In this document: piece after piece, positions 9,295 to 17,537 of the stretch
How positions within the stretch are numbered: position 1 is the first letter of the stretch
How the letters are laid out: the number at the start of each line of letters is the position of its first letter
Notes under the pieces: generated by a model
Databases searched by the model: none
What the model was told of the DNA's origin: nothing
The model's input: only the letters and a program-made list of their open reading frames with translations
Position numbers and translations under genes: made by a program
Assembly: GCA_007123465.1 (NCBI GenBank)
Contig: SKLB01000081.1
Location: forward strand, 1-32,253
Direction: 5' to 3'
Origin: Spirochaetales bacterium
Lineage (GTDB): Bacteria > Spirochaetota > Spirochaetia > DSM-27196 > PWMO01
Length of the DNA stretch: 32,253 nt

Positions 9295-10011
9295 TCAGTC
9301 CAGTGCTTCGTCTATAACCGGATTACGCAGCACACCGATTCCTTCGATCTCCACTTCAACCACATCGCCCGCGGCCAGCGGTCCAACACCGCTTGGAGTA
9401 CCGGTGAGAATGATATCTCCTGGTTCAAGTGTGAAGTTACGCGAGATGAACGCCAGCAGTTGCGCTACGCCAAAAATCATCTGAGCGGTGTTTCCCCGTT
9501 GAACCACTTTCCCGTTGAGCCTGGTCTGCAGCGCAAGCGCCTGAGGATCGCCCAATTGCGCCGCTGGAACTACAACCGGTCCGATCGGACCAAACGTGTC
9601 GAATGACTTACCGCGGAACCAGCCCGAGCGGTCGCCGTTCTGGATGTTGCGCTGGCTGACGTCATTCATACAAGTATAACCGTAGACATAATCGTGCGCG
9701 TCACGTTCGGTGATATTGCGCGCACGCCGTGAGATGATCAGCGCCAGTTCGCCTTCGTAGTCGGTGCGGGGTGCCTCGAAGCCGTACGACGCCACGATGC
9801 GCGGCAGGACAATCGGCTGGCCGCCGCCAATCAGCACGTTGGGGGTCTTGGGGAACAGTACCGGCTCAGCCGGCGTATTCTCGTCCATACCGCGCACGTT
9901 TACCGAAAGGCTTTCGGCAATGTGTTCCCTGTAGTTCAGGCCAAGCGCGATGATCTTGCTCGGCGCTACCCGGTACTTGTCTCGGCTTCCCGCAACCGGC
10001 AGTTCAACCAT
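9295..10011 (-). CDS. Fumarylacetoacetate hydrolase family protein
   Basis: IIALGLNYREHIAES, DYEGELALIISRRARNI, DVSQRNIQNGDRSGWFRGKSFDTFGPIGP, LEPGDIILTGTPSGVG motifs. Start chosen at ATG 10011 (MVELPVAG), overlapping the upstream stop, instead of the longer ORF. Confidence 0.92.
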   Translation of the reverse strand: MVELPVAGSRDKYRVAPSKIIALGLNYREHIAESLSVNVRGMDENTPAEPVLFPKTPNVLIGGGQPIVLPRIVASYGFEAPRTDYEGELALIISRRARNITERDAHDYVYGYTCMNDVSQRNIQNGDRSGWFRGKSFDTFGPIGPVVVPAAQLGDPQALALQTRLNGKVVQRGNTAQMIFGVAQLLAFISRNFTLEPGDIILTGTPSGVGPLAAGDVVEVEIEGIGVLRNPVIDEALD

Positions 10012-11152
10012 CAGTGGCTCCTTTATCGAATTCTTCCTGCTCATCGAAAGGATGAAACAGGCGATAGAAGTGGTCGGGGACAATAAACGATACCGCCCGC
10101 GGCAGAACCGATATATTCACCCGGTAGTCCTGGCCTGGCTCCTGCTCCGCGTGGTGCAGATCACCGTCCACGTGAAAGACAAACGCAGCCGGGGATGAGA
10201 CCTCGAGTTCGGTAAGCTCGTAGCGTTCGATCACACCGCGATTCTTGCCGAAAAGACGTCGGTTTATGCGATCGTGTTTACCCAACCACAGCGCGACGAT
10301 ATTGCGTGCCACCCACACTTTACGCGTAAAATTGAACAGGTAGAGGTCCATGTTGCCGTCGTTGCACACGACATCCGGGCACACCTTGAACAGTTTACCG
10401 TAATAGGGCCGCGTGCCAACCTCGATCATTGCCGGAGCAGCATCACGCACAATCTCATCAAAGGCAAATTCGGCGTTGACCCGCGTGCTGCGAAACGCGT
10501 ACTTGCCGTTGTACATGTGCAACGAAAACCGATGGCGGATCCTGGAAATCGGACTGAAAAACACCGCCAGCCCCGATAACAGATAATGGTATCCGCCGCG
10601 CGGTGATATACTGGTACCGTCATCCAGTTTGCGCCTCTTCTCGCTCCTGGCACGCAGGACCTGAGCGTCAAAACCAAATCCCGCCAGTTGGCCGTACCAG
10701 TCCCGCCGGCCGGTTGAAATCCGCATCAGGTCAACCGGAATTGTATGATCATTGCGCAGGCTCTCACCGTAGGCCCGCAGTTGCTTCCGGATGCCGTAGG
10801 GTACTTCGTAGGAGTCCTGTATGCCGTTACCGGTGCCCCCGCGCAGAAAACCCAGCGACTTGCGCGACAACTCCTGGCCGCTCTCCTTCTGACGCATAAA
10901 AGCGTTGATTGCCGCGTGGGCGGTGCCGTCCCCGCCCCATACCAGCAGATTACGCTTTGAACCGCGGCAGAAGACGCCCACCTGCTCCACAAAATGCTCG
11001 GGACTGCGGCTCTCAATGACTTCGGGTATTGTGACCCGCTTGAGCACGCGGCGCAGGATCTTGACATACTGCGGGTAGCGAGAGGGATTGATCAGCAGGG
11101 TTGTGGAGTGAAACGGATTGTCCCCATCAGCGAGATGCAGTGTGCGTGACAC
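10004..11152 (-). CDS. Diacylglycerol kinase catalytic-domain (lipid kinase) family protein
   Basis: LLINPSRYP, LLVWGGDGTAHAAINAF, GFLRGGTGNGIQDSY, GFGFDAQV, VCNDGNMDLYLF motifs; probable GTG start. Confidence 0.87.
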   Translation of the reverse strand: MSRTLHLADGDNPFHSTTLLINPSRYPQYVKILRRVLKRVTIPEVIESRSPEHFVEQVGVFCRGSKRNLLVWGGDGTAHAAINAFMRQKESGQELSRKSLGFLRGGTGNGIQDSYEVPYGIRKQLRAYGESLRNDHTIPVDLMRISTGRRDWYGQLAGFGFDAQVLRARSEKRRKLDDGTSISPRGGYHYLLSGLAVFFSPISRIRHRFSLHMYNGKYAFRSTRVNAEFAFDEIVRDAAPAMIEVGTRPYYGKLFKVCPDVVCNDGNMDLYLFNFTRKVWVARNIVALWLGKHDRINRRLFGKNRGVIERYELTELEVSSPAAFVFHVDGDLHHAEQEPGQDYRVNISVLPRAVSFIVPDHFYRLFHPFDEQEEFDKGATDG

Positions 11153-11157
11153 GTTTC

Positions 11158-11436
11158 TTACTTCGGAGCAAATCCATCGAAGGTGAACAGCTCACATTGA
11201 ATCCAGATGAAGTTGCCGTTCTCCGAGGGCAACAAGAAGCGCGCAGACTCGGTTTCCGCACCCTCTTTGGTGAAAACCGTGACCTTCTCTACCGCCAGTA
11301 CCGGATAGCTCTTCTTCTTGTCGAACAATTTGCTCATGTTGATATAATGCGACGACATGTGCGGAAAAAAGTCTTCAAAGGCCTTGCGCAGATCGTGCTT
11401 CACTCGAACGTAAAATACACCGGTTTCTTGCATCAC
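11158..11436 (-). CDS. Small uncharacterised protein (92 aa)
   Basis: Intact ORF with strong SD (AAGGAG) 6 nt upstream and a TATAAT box on the same strand (11458-11463); codirectional, 5-nt gap to the next gene. Confidence 0.7.
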   Translation of the reverse strand: MMQETGVFYVRVKHDLRKAFEDFFPHMSSHYINMSKLFDKKKSYPVLAVEKVTVFTKEGAETESARFLLPSENGNFIWIQCELFTFDGFAPK

Positions 11437-11507
11437 GTACTCCTTGCTCCGCTGTGCATTATAGCATCTGGTTCACACCGTATGCAACGTCGATTCCATG
11501 CCGGTGG

Positions 11508-11537
11508 TTGGCGCCGATGGCGATCCCTGGCTATACT
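11508..11537 (+). promoter_or_regulatory. Putative sigma70-type promoter for the trmJ-like gene
   Basis: TTGGCG (11508-11513) - 18 nt - TATACT (11532-11537); ATG at 11545; divergent from the 92-aa gene promoter. Confidence 0.4.
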
Positions 11538-11544
11538 CGCCCAG

Positions 11545-12285
11545 ATGGATACTCTTGCAGCTCGAAGCAGAATTGTATTATGCAACCCCAAGACAAGCGC
11601 CAATGTGGGTTCGGTCTGCCGCGCCATGAAGACCATGGGTGTCACCAGTCTCGACATTGTTTCACCGGCAGCGCCACTCAACGATCACGAAGTGCGGATA
11701 ACCGCAGTGCACGCCTGGGATATCTACAAAAACGCACGCCGATTTGATACGCTCGCACAGTCACTATCCGACGCGGTGCTGGTTGCCGGGACAAGCCGCC
11801 GTCCGGGCACTCACCGCTCGCAGCCGCGCTACTCACCAGAGAGTTTTGCGCACTACGCGGCCGGCGTCGCCGGCGCAGACATCGCAATCGTGTTTGGCAA
11901 CGAAGAACACGGTCTTACAACCGAGCAGCTTCGACTCTGTCCGGTAGTGATTGCTATCCCGACCGCGCCGACGTTCCCCTCGCTGAACCTTTCGCACGCA
12001 GTACAGATCATCACCTACGCTCTGTACGTTGCGCAGGATCGCCGGCGTAGCCGCGTAGCTGTGAATCAGCAACAACTGGACCACTTGATGGCGGTCATTC
12101 TGCAATGCTTCGAGCGTCTCGGGTTCTTCCGCGCCTTTGACAGCCGTGATACGCTGCGTCTGTTTCGCGACATCTTTGCGCGCGCGGCCCTGTCCCCGCG
12201 CGAAGCCGAACGGCTGCAGCGCATCTTTCACAAGATACCGTTTATGAAGGCCAAGTACGTTGATCCAGAGCCCGCGCATGAGTGA
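11545..12285 (+). CDS. SpoU/TrmH-family RNA methyltransferase, TrmJ-like
   Basis: IVLCNPKTSANVGSVCRAMKTMGVTSLDIVSP, AIVFGNEEHGLTTEQLRLC, IPTAPTFPSLNLSHAVQIITYAL motifs. Start trimmed to ATG 11545 from the longer ORF. Confidence 0.9.
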   Translation: MDTLAARSRIVLCNPKTSANVGSVCRAMKTMGVTSLDIVSPAAPLNDHEVRITAVHAWDIYKNARRFDTLAQSLSDAVLVAGTSRRPGTHRSQPRYSPESFAHYAAGVAGADIAIVFGNEEHGLTTEQLRLCPVVIAIPTAPTFPSLNLSHAVQIITYALYVAQDRRRSRVAVNQQQLDHLMAVILQCFERLGFFRAFDSRDTLRLFRDIFARAALSPREAERLQRIFHKIPFMKAKYVDPEPAHE

Positions 12286-12964
12286 CGCCTTTGCGGTTGT
12301 CTTCCAGGACGAACACCTGATCGTGGTCAGTAAACCGTCGGGAATGCCGGTTGAAAATGATCCCTCGGGTACGCCGTCGCTGTTTGACGCGGTGCGCTAC
12401 CGCCTGGCCGGCCAACAGCTGATGTGCGACGGCCAGCGGTTTCTGGGCGTGGTTCACCGCATCGATCAGCCCGTTGCAGGCCTGGTGATCTTTGCGCGCA
12501 CCGAGGAAGCCCTGCGCAGACTGCACCGCGTGTTCCGCGAACGATCAGTGGAAAAACGCTACTGGGCGGTGGTCGAGGGGACTCTGGCGGAACCGTACGG
12601 CAGGCTGGAGCACTACCTGTCAAACAATCGCCAGACAAACCGCGCCCGCGTTCACAGCACCGCGGCAAAGAACCGCAAGCGCGCCAACCTGGAATATCGC
12701 GTGCTCGGCCAGTCGGACCGGTACACGCTGCTGGAGGTGAATCTGCACACCGGGCGCCACCACCAGATCCGCGCCCAGCTCTCGGCTGCCGGCGCGCCAA
12801 TCAAGGGCGATCTCAAGTACGGGGCCCGACGCTCGAACCCCGGCGGCGGGATTTACCTGTTTGCGCGCTCGCTGCGATTCACTCATCCTGTCAGCGGGCA
12901 GCTGTTGACCCTGACTGCCGATCCAGCGCCGGACGTGCTGTGGGACCTGTTCCCGCGGCCGTAA
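12278..12964 (+). CDS. RluA-family RNA pseudouridine synthase
   Basis: VVSKPSGMPVEND, GVVHRIDQPVAGLVIFARTEEALRRL (catalytic Asp motif), LEVNLHTGRHHQIRAQLSAAGAPIKGDLKYGA; start overlaps trmJ-like stop (ATGAGTGA). Confidence 0.92.
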   Translation: MSDAFAVVFQDEHLIVVSKPSGMPVENDPSGTPSLFDAVRYRLAGQQLMCDGQRFLGVVHRIDQPVAGLVIFARTEEALRRLHRVFRERSVEKRYWAVVEGTLAEPYGRLEHYLSNNRQTNRARVHSTAAKNRKRANLEYRVLGQSDRYTLLEVNLHTGRHHQIRAQLSAAGAPIKGDLKYGARRSNPGGGIYLFARSLRFTHPVSGQLLTLTADPAPDVLWDLFPRP

Positions 12965-13048
12965 CACCGCTGATCCGCCGCCCTACCGAAGAAAATTTTC
13001 AGCGGCGCTTCTTGCACTTTTGCTCGGCTAAGCCGAAACTATTGTCGT

Positions 13049-13528
13049 ATGCGGAGGTTGATTGCTTCAATGCCCCGGCGATCTCTGGTCACACTGCTGC
13101 TGCTGCTGGCAACCGCCGCGTTGCTGCCGGCAGACACGCGGCCGTCTGCCTGGACACCGCCGTTGCACTGGGCGGCCGCCCGCGGTTATGCCGCAATTGT
13201 AGAGCGCCTGCTTCACAATGGGGCCGACCTGGAACAGCGCGACCTTATCGGCCGCACCGCTCTCCATCGCGGTGCGCGCCATCCCGAGGTTGTTCAGCTA
13301 CTGCTCCGCGGCGGTGCCGACGTGACTGCAACCGACGCATTTGACAATACGGCGCTGCATCTGGGAGTGCGCTATCAGCCGGTGGTGGAAATGTTGCTCG
13401 ACGCAGGCGCCGACGTCAACGTGCGTAACCACGTCGAACGCTCGCCGCTGGACTATGCAATCCGCAACGGCGAGAGCCGCTACAACCTGGCGATAATTGA
13501 ACGCCTTTTAGCCGCCGGCGCGCGCTGA
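13049..13528 (+). CDS. Exported ankyrin-repeat protein
   Basis: Signal peptide-like SLVTLLLLLATAALLPA followed by ankyrin repeats (TPPLHWAAARGYAAIVERLLHNGADLEQRD, TALHRGARHPEVVQLLLRGGADVTATD, TALHLGVRYQPVVEMLLDAGADVNVRN, SPLDYAIRNG). Confidence 0.88.
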   Translation: MRRLIASMPRRSLVTLLLLLATAALLPADTRPSAWTPPLHWAAARGYAAIVERLLHNGADLEQRDLIGRTALHRGARHPEVVQLLLRGGADVTATDAFDNTALHLGVRYQPVVEMLLDAGADVNVRNHVERSPLDYAIRNGESRYNLAIIERLLAAGAR

Positions 13529-13538
13529 ATGCGCGCGC
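13518..13538. terminator. GC-rich hairpin between convergent ankyrin and kinase genes
   Basis: GCGCGCGC-TGAAT-GCGCGCGC, 8-bp stem with the ankyrin gene's TGA stop in the loop; no T-tract, so terminator function is inferred from convergent placement. Confidence 0.45.
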
Positions 13539-13551
13539 TGAACGGGCACGC

Positions 13552-14055
13552 TCAGTACTCGTTGATAATCAGTAACTCGTCAAAGCCTTCCTCGGGCCGC
13601 GGCAGCTCAACTGCCGCCGAGAGGTTAGCGATGACAACGTCGGGAACGTGTTGTGTCCGCTGGCTGTTGCGCTGGATGCAGAGTTTCAACGGAGTATTGA
13701 GGAATACAATACCAATCGATTTACGCATCTGGCGTGCCAGGGCGAGATAACTCTTGCGTGAGGCAACCGAAACGCTGGTATTGTCTACCAGCACTCGTTT
13801 GCCGCTGTGCAGCAGATGCTCGAGAATACGCCGCTCGACGTGCTTGACCAGTCCCTCATCGCTGTTGTCAAAATATTCCTCCTTCCACTCCTGGCCAAAC
13901 TCGGTCATCTGGTGCAGGTTGCGGCGGATTTCCTTGCGGTTAACGCGCTTACGATTATCACGATTGAAAAAACGCCGTGAAAAATGAGATTTGCCGGATG
14001 CCGGCAGCCCGCAGACCAGTACCACATCCAGTTCGTAAAACGGTTCAAGCTTCAC
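13552..14055 (-). CDS. P-loop kinase, polynucleotide kinase/AAA_33-like
   Basis: VVLVCGLPASGKSHFSRRF Walker A, RVLVDNTSVSVASRKSYLALARQM, IGIVFLNTPLKLCIQRN, typical of PNK-type NMP kinase-like proteins. Confidence 0.8.
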   Translation of the reverse strand: MKLEPFYELDVVLVCGLPASGKSHFSRRFFNRDNRKRVNRKEIRRNLHQMTEFGQEWKEEYFDNSDEGLVKHVERRILEHLLHSGKRVLVDNTSVSVASRKSYLALARQMRKSIGIVFLNTPLKLCIQRNSQRTQHVPDVVIANLSAAVELPRPEEGFDELLIINEY

Positions 14056-14079
14056 TGTGGCTTCTCCCCATCTCGCCGG

Positions 14080-15117
14080 CTACAGATAAGACTCGCCGTC
14101 GCTCGACAGCCGGATGAACCAGTCCAGCTTACGATTGCTGGTCTCCACTACACCGCGCTTCTCCGCCGCTTCAACCAGCTTCTTGAACTGACGGTAGCCG
14201 TGGGTCTTGTAGTCGACACCGCGCTGCAGCAACTCCTGGTTAACCTGGCCAAAGGACTTCCATTCATCACCAGCGCTCCTCTTGCCCTCGCGCGCGGCAA
14301 CCGCGCGCAGCAGCTCAATGATCGGTTCCGGCAGCGGCGGAAGGCTGCCGCCGTTGTCATCTGCAGCGGGGTGTACTGCAAGGTCGCTGTCGACCTCTTC
14401 GATCTTGACGAACCCGGCTTTGGCTGCGGCCAGCACAAACTGCTTCCAGGAGCGGTAGCCGAGCGCCGACTCGTCGAAGGCCTCGTTCAGCAGGCGCATG
14501 CGGATCTTCAGCGGCCCAAGCCGCGGTACGCGCTTATCGACCAGCATGCGGTTGGCGGCCTCCTTGAGCAGCAGAAAGGCGTCTTCGCGGCTGAGCGCTA
14601 CCGGTTCGGCCAGGCGCGACGCGCTATCACCCGCATCACTGCCGCGTTCGGGCTCGGAGGAATCGGTGTCCTCGAGCTGCCGAAAGTCGGCATATTCGTC
14701 GGCCATCGACAGCAGGTCTTCGTTTGCGCTGCGCGCGTCGCACACCACCACACTCGAAGCGCCGCGCCGTCTGACGGTTACCAGCAGCGGACGAAAATCC
14801 GCGTCTCCGGTTACCAGCACAAACACCTTGACGTGCGGGTAGAGAATCAGCAGCTCGGTTCCGTAGGCAACCAGCGACACATCAGCCGAGTTCTTGCGCG
14901 CTTTGGGAACGTGGATCAGCTGAAAGCCGAGCGCAGCCAGATGATTGCCGCAGCGGGTTACACGGTTGTTGGTCCAGTTGGCAAATGCCACCGCCACGGT
15001 CACCCTGCCGTGGGTGCCGGCGTAATCAACGATGCTCTCAATGGTGCCACTATTGTCGCCGGGATTGACGTTTTCCACATCCCACAAGACTGCTACAGAC
15101 GGTTGATCAAGATCCAC
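14080..15117 (-). CDS. NYN-domain (PIN-like) ribonuclease with two C-terminal OST-HTH/LOTUS-like domains
   Basis: SVAVLWDVENVNPG, KNSADVSLVAYGTELL, VFVLVTGDADFRPLLVTVRRRGASSVVV NYN acidic motifs; two repeats of the LOTUS pattern (LGYRSWKQFVLAAAKAGFVKI and HGYRQFKKLVEAAEKRGVVET). GTG start with SD AAAGGAG. Confidence 0.88.
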   Translation of the reverse strand: MDLDQPSVAVLWDVENVNPGDNSGTIESIVDYAGTHGRVTVAVAFANWTNNRVTRCGNHLAALGFQLIHVPKARKNSADVSLVAYGTELLILYPHVKVFVLVTGDADFRPLLVTVRRRGASSVVVCDARSANEDLLSMADEYADFRQLEDTDSSEPERGSDAGDSASRLAEPVALSREDAFLLLKEAANRMLVDKRVPRLGPLKIRMRLLNEAFDESALGYRSWKQFVLAAAKAGFVKIEEVDSDLAVHPAADDNGGSLPPLPEPIIELLRAVAAREGKRSAGDEWKSFGQVNQELLQRGVDYKTHGYRQFKKLVEAAEKRGVVETSNRKLDWFIRLSSDGESYL

Positions 15118-15230
15118 GTAACGCTCCTTTCTGCTATTGTATCACGATAATCAACGTGTGACGTCGTTCGCTGTTCAAACGCAAGACCAAATATTTGGCG
15201 ATTCTTCCTGTTTGTGCTATCTTTACGCTT

Positions 15231-16157
15231 GTGCTCAGGCTTGGATTGGTACCGCTCTACCTGATGCTCCTGATATGTGGCGCTGTCACCGGCCTGGCTC
15301 AAGAACCGGCGGCGCAGCCGCTTGAGGCCAACGTTGTTACGCGGGTGACCGCTGGCGGGCGGCTGCAAATGCGCGCGCTGGCAGCCGCCTACCCCGATCG
15401 AATAGCGGAAACTGCGTTCCGTGACGGTGAATGGGCGCTGCGCATCGATCAGACATGGTTCTACTGGGCCGACGGCCGGCTGCTTCCCGAACCGGAGCGC
15501 TTCAACAGCCGTCTGTACACCGCGATTCGTTTCTACAACTACACGCTCGGTCCGCTGCAGCAGCGCCGGGTTGATGACGAAACCGCCGAGCGACTACGCG
15601 CGCGCAGTCAGGCGCCGGCGGAGCAGGGCCTTCCGCGCCATAACGCTTTCCTGGACTCGCTGTACGGCATCTCGAGCTACCGTGACGCTTCGCAGCATAT
15701 CGTTGAGATCACCTTCCTCGGCATGAAAACGCGCGCGCACCGCATGATAGTTGAGCCGCTGGCGCAGGTGGAACGCGAAATCCGCTCGTTGATGGTCACA
15801 GACCAGGCGGTGCGTGATGCCGTTGCGGATCTTCAGCAGGTCAGCACCTTCTCCTGGCGCGAGATCGCCGGGACCAACCGTCGCAGCTACCACAGTTACG
15901 GCGTAGCCGTAGACCTCATCCCGCGTACGTACCGCAACCGCTTTGGCTACTGGCGCTGGGCAATGCAGTCTGGAATTGAAGAGTGGTGGGACCTGCCCGC
16001 GGAACAGCGCTGGAGCATGCCGCCGCCGGTCATCGATTCTTTTGAGAAGCACGGTTTCATCTGGGGCGGAAAATGGTTATCGTTTGACCCGATCCACTTC
16101 GAGTACCGTCCTGAGGTAATCCTGCTATCGCGCTGGCGCGATGCCGGAATTCACTAA
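15231..16157 (+). CDS. Exported M15-family peptidase (D-Ala-D-Ala carboxypeptidase/endopeptidase-like)
   Basis: HSYGVAVDLIPR and FDPIHFEYRPE zinc-binding motifs; N-terminal signal peptide. GTG start at 15231 preferred over TTG at 15195, which may be part of a -35 box. Confidence 0.82.
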   Translation: MLRLGLVPLYLMLLICGAVTGLAQEPAAQPLEANVVTRVTAGGRLQMRALAAAYPDRIAETAFRDGEWALRIDQTWFYWADGRLLPEPERFNSRLYTAIRFYNYTLGPLQQRRVDDETAERLRARSQAPAEQGLPRHNAFLDSLYGISSYRDASQHIVEITFLGMKTRAHRMIVEPLAQVEREIRSLMVTDQAVRDAVADLQQVSTFSWREIAGTNRRSYHSYGVAVDLIPRTYRNRFGYWRWAMQSGIEEWWDLPAEQRWSMPPPVIDSFEKHGFIWGGKWLSFDPIHFEYRPEVILLSRWRDAGIH

Positions 16158-16161
16158 GTCG

Positions 16162-16190
16162 TCGACCGGGCAGCAAAAGCGCGCTATACT
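16162..16190 (+). promoter_or_regulatory. Putative sigma70-type promoter for D-serine dehydratase
   Basis: TCGACC (16162-16167) - 17 nt - TATACT (16185-16190); ATG at 16197. Confidence 0.4.
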
Positions 16191-16196
16191 CTGCTC

Positions 16197-17507
16197 ATGC
16201 ACTTCGATCCGCCCCAGACAGCGCTGCTCGATGACATAAAGGCCGCAAAACCGCTGTTCTGGCGCAATCCCAACCGGATTTCCGCCTCGGTCGCGCTGCC
16301 GACACTCGCGCTGACAGCCGACGACATGTTTGCTGCCCAGGCGCGCCTGGAGCGTTTCGCACCGCTGGTCGAGCAGCTGTTCCCCGACACTCGCTCCAGC
16401 AACGGCATCATCGACAGTCCGCTACGACCCGCGCCCACGTTGGCGAGAACGCTCCAGAGCGAGTATCGCCTGCCGTTTACGCCGCGCATCGTGCTGAAAT
16501 GCGACAACGAGCTACCGGTGGCTGGTTCGATCAAAGCTCGCGGCGGCGTGTACGAAGTGCTGTGCTACGCCGAACGTCTTGCAATTGAGTCCGGCCTGCT
16601 CAACGGCGCCGATCTGGCCGCAGCAGACTACCGGTTGTTCAACCAGAACAATACGCATCAGCTGTTTTCGCAGCACACTATCACGGTTGCATCAACCGGC
16701 AACCTGGGACTCAGCGTAGGCATCACCGGCCGTGCGCTGGGCTTCAAAGTGGAAGTGCATATGTCGCACGATGCCAAGACCTGGAAAAAGCGTCTGCTGC
16801 GCGAACGCGGTGCCGGTGTCATCGAGCATCGCGGAGACTACAGCGCCGCCGTGGTAGCCGCACGTGAAGCCGGCCAGGCCTTTCCACGCGTTCACTTTGT
16901 CGACGATGAACGCTCGCAGGAGCTGTTTCTGGGATACAGTGTTGCTGCTTTGCGGTTGCAGAAGCAACTGCTGCAATTGGAGGACGCTCAATACCGCGAT
17001 ACGCCGCTGGATTTCTATCTTCCGTGCGGAGTTGGCGGCGGTCCGGGCGGCGTAACCTTTGGTCTGAAGCACGCGCTGCAGGACCGTGCCCGCTGTTACT
17101 TTGCCGAACCGACCCACGCACCGTGTTTCCTGCTGGGAATGCTGACCGGACGCAGCGGGTTGCACGTCTCGGAATACGGACTTGATGGGATCACCGCTGC
17201 CGATGGGCTGGCGGTGGGCATGCCGTCACCTCTGGTCCTGCCAATGATGCTGCAGTTGCTGGACGGCTGCTACACTTGTGGTGACCAGCAGCTCATGCGA
17301 CTGGCTTTCCTGTTGTGGCAGACCGAGGGTATCCGCGCCGAACCTTCGGCCGCCGCAGCGCTTGTTGGTCCGCTGCTGCGTGCCCTTCAGCCCGACAGTG
17401 TCGCTGACGCCGGCAGCGTAACCCACGTCTGCTGGCTGACCGGTGGCGCAATGCTGCCGGAGCAGGATTTCTTCGCTATTCTTGAGCGAGGTCAGCGCAA
17501 CACATAG
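16197..17507 (+). CDS. dsdA: D-serine ammonia-lyase (D-serine dehydratase)
   Basis: PLFWRNPNR, KCDNELPVAGSIKARGGVYEVL (PLP lysine), STGNLGLSVGI, LPCGVGGGPGGVTFGLK, GLDGITAADGLAVGMPS motifs. Confidence 0.95.
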   Translation: MHFDPPQTALLDDIKAAKPLFWRNPNRISASVALPTLALTADDMFAAQARLERFAPLVEQLFPDTRSSNGIIDSPLRPAPTLARTLQSEYRLPFTPRIVLKCDNELPVAGSIKARGGVYEVLCYAERLAIESGLLNGADLAAADYRLFNQNNTHQLFSQHTITVASTGNLGLSVGITGRALGFKVEVHMSHDAKTWKKRLLRERGAGVIEHRGDYSAAVVAAREAGQAFPRVHFVDDERSQELFLGYSVAALRLQKQLLQLEDAQYRDTPLDFYLPCGVGGGPGGVTFGLKHALQDRARCYFAEPTHAPCFLLGMLTGRSGLHVSEYGLDGITAADGLAVGMPSPLVLPMMLQLLDGCYTCGDQQLMRLAFLLWQTEGIRAEPSAAAALVGPLLRALQPDSVADAGSVTHVCWLTGGAMLPEQDFFAILERGQRNT

Positions 17508-17537
17508 CGCGGACAACGTATTGTCTCATTGTTTGCA

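Noticed and set aside
11101-11544. N-terminal extension of the trmJ-like ORF
   Set aside because: Overlaps the oppositely oriented 92-aa gene and both divergent promoters; homology starts at MDTLAARSRIVLCNP (11545).
12424-13344. 306-aa plus-strand ORF
   Set aside because: Out-of-frame overlap of the RluA-like and ankyrin genes, Arg/Pro-rich; not coding.
13552-14055. Zeta-type toxin of a toxin-antitoxin system
   Set aside because: P-loop kinase similarity only; no antitoxin-like small ORF beside it. PNK-like kinase is the more conservative call.
13984-15150. 388-aa plus-strand ORF
   Set aside because: Antisense to the NYN-LOTUS gene, which has recognised motifs, SD and start; no domain features in the shadow frame.
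17508-17537. Small GACAA-CGTA-TTGTC hairpin between convergent dsdA and the HPr-like gene
   Set aside because: Only a 5-bp stem; could be chance, so not listed as a terminator.
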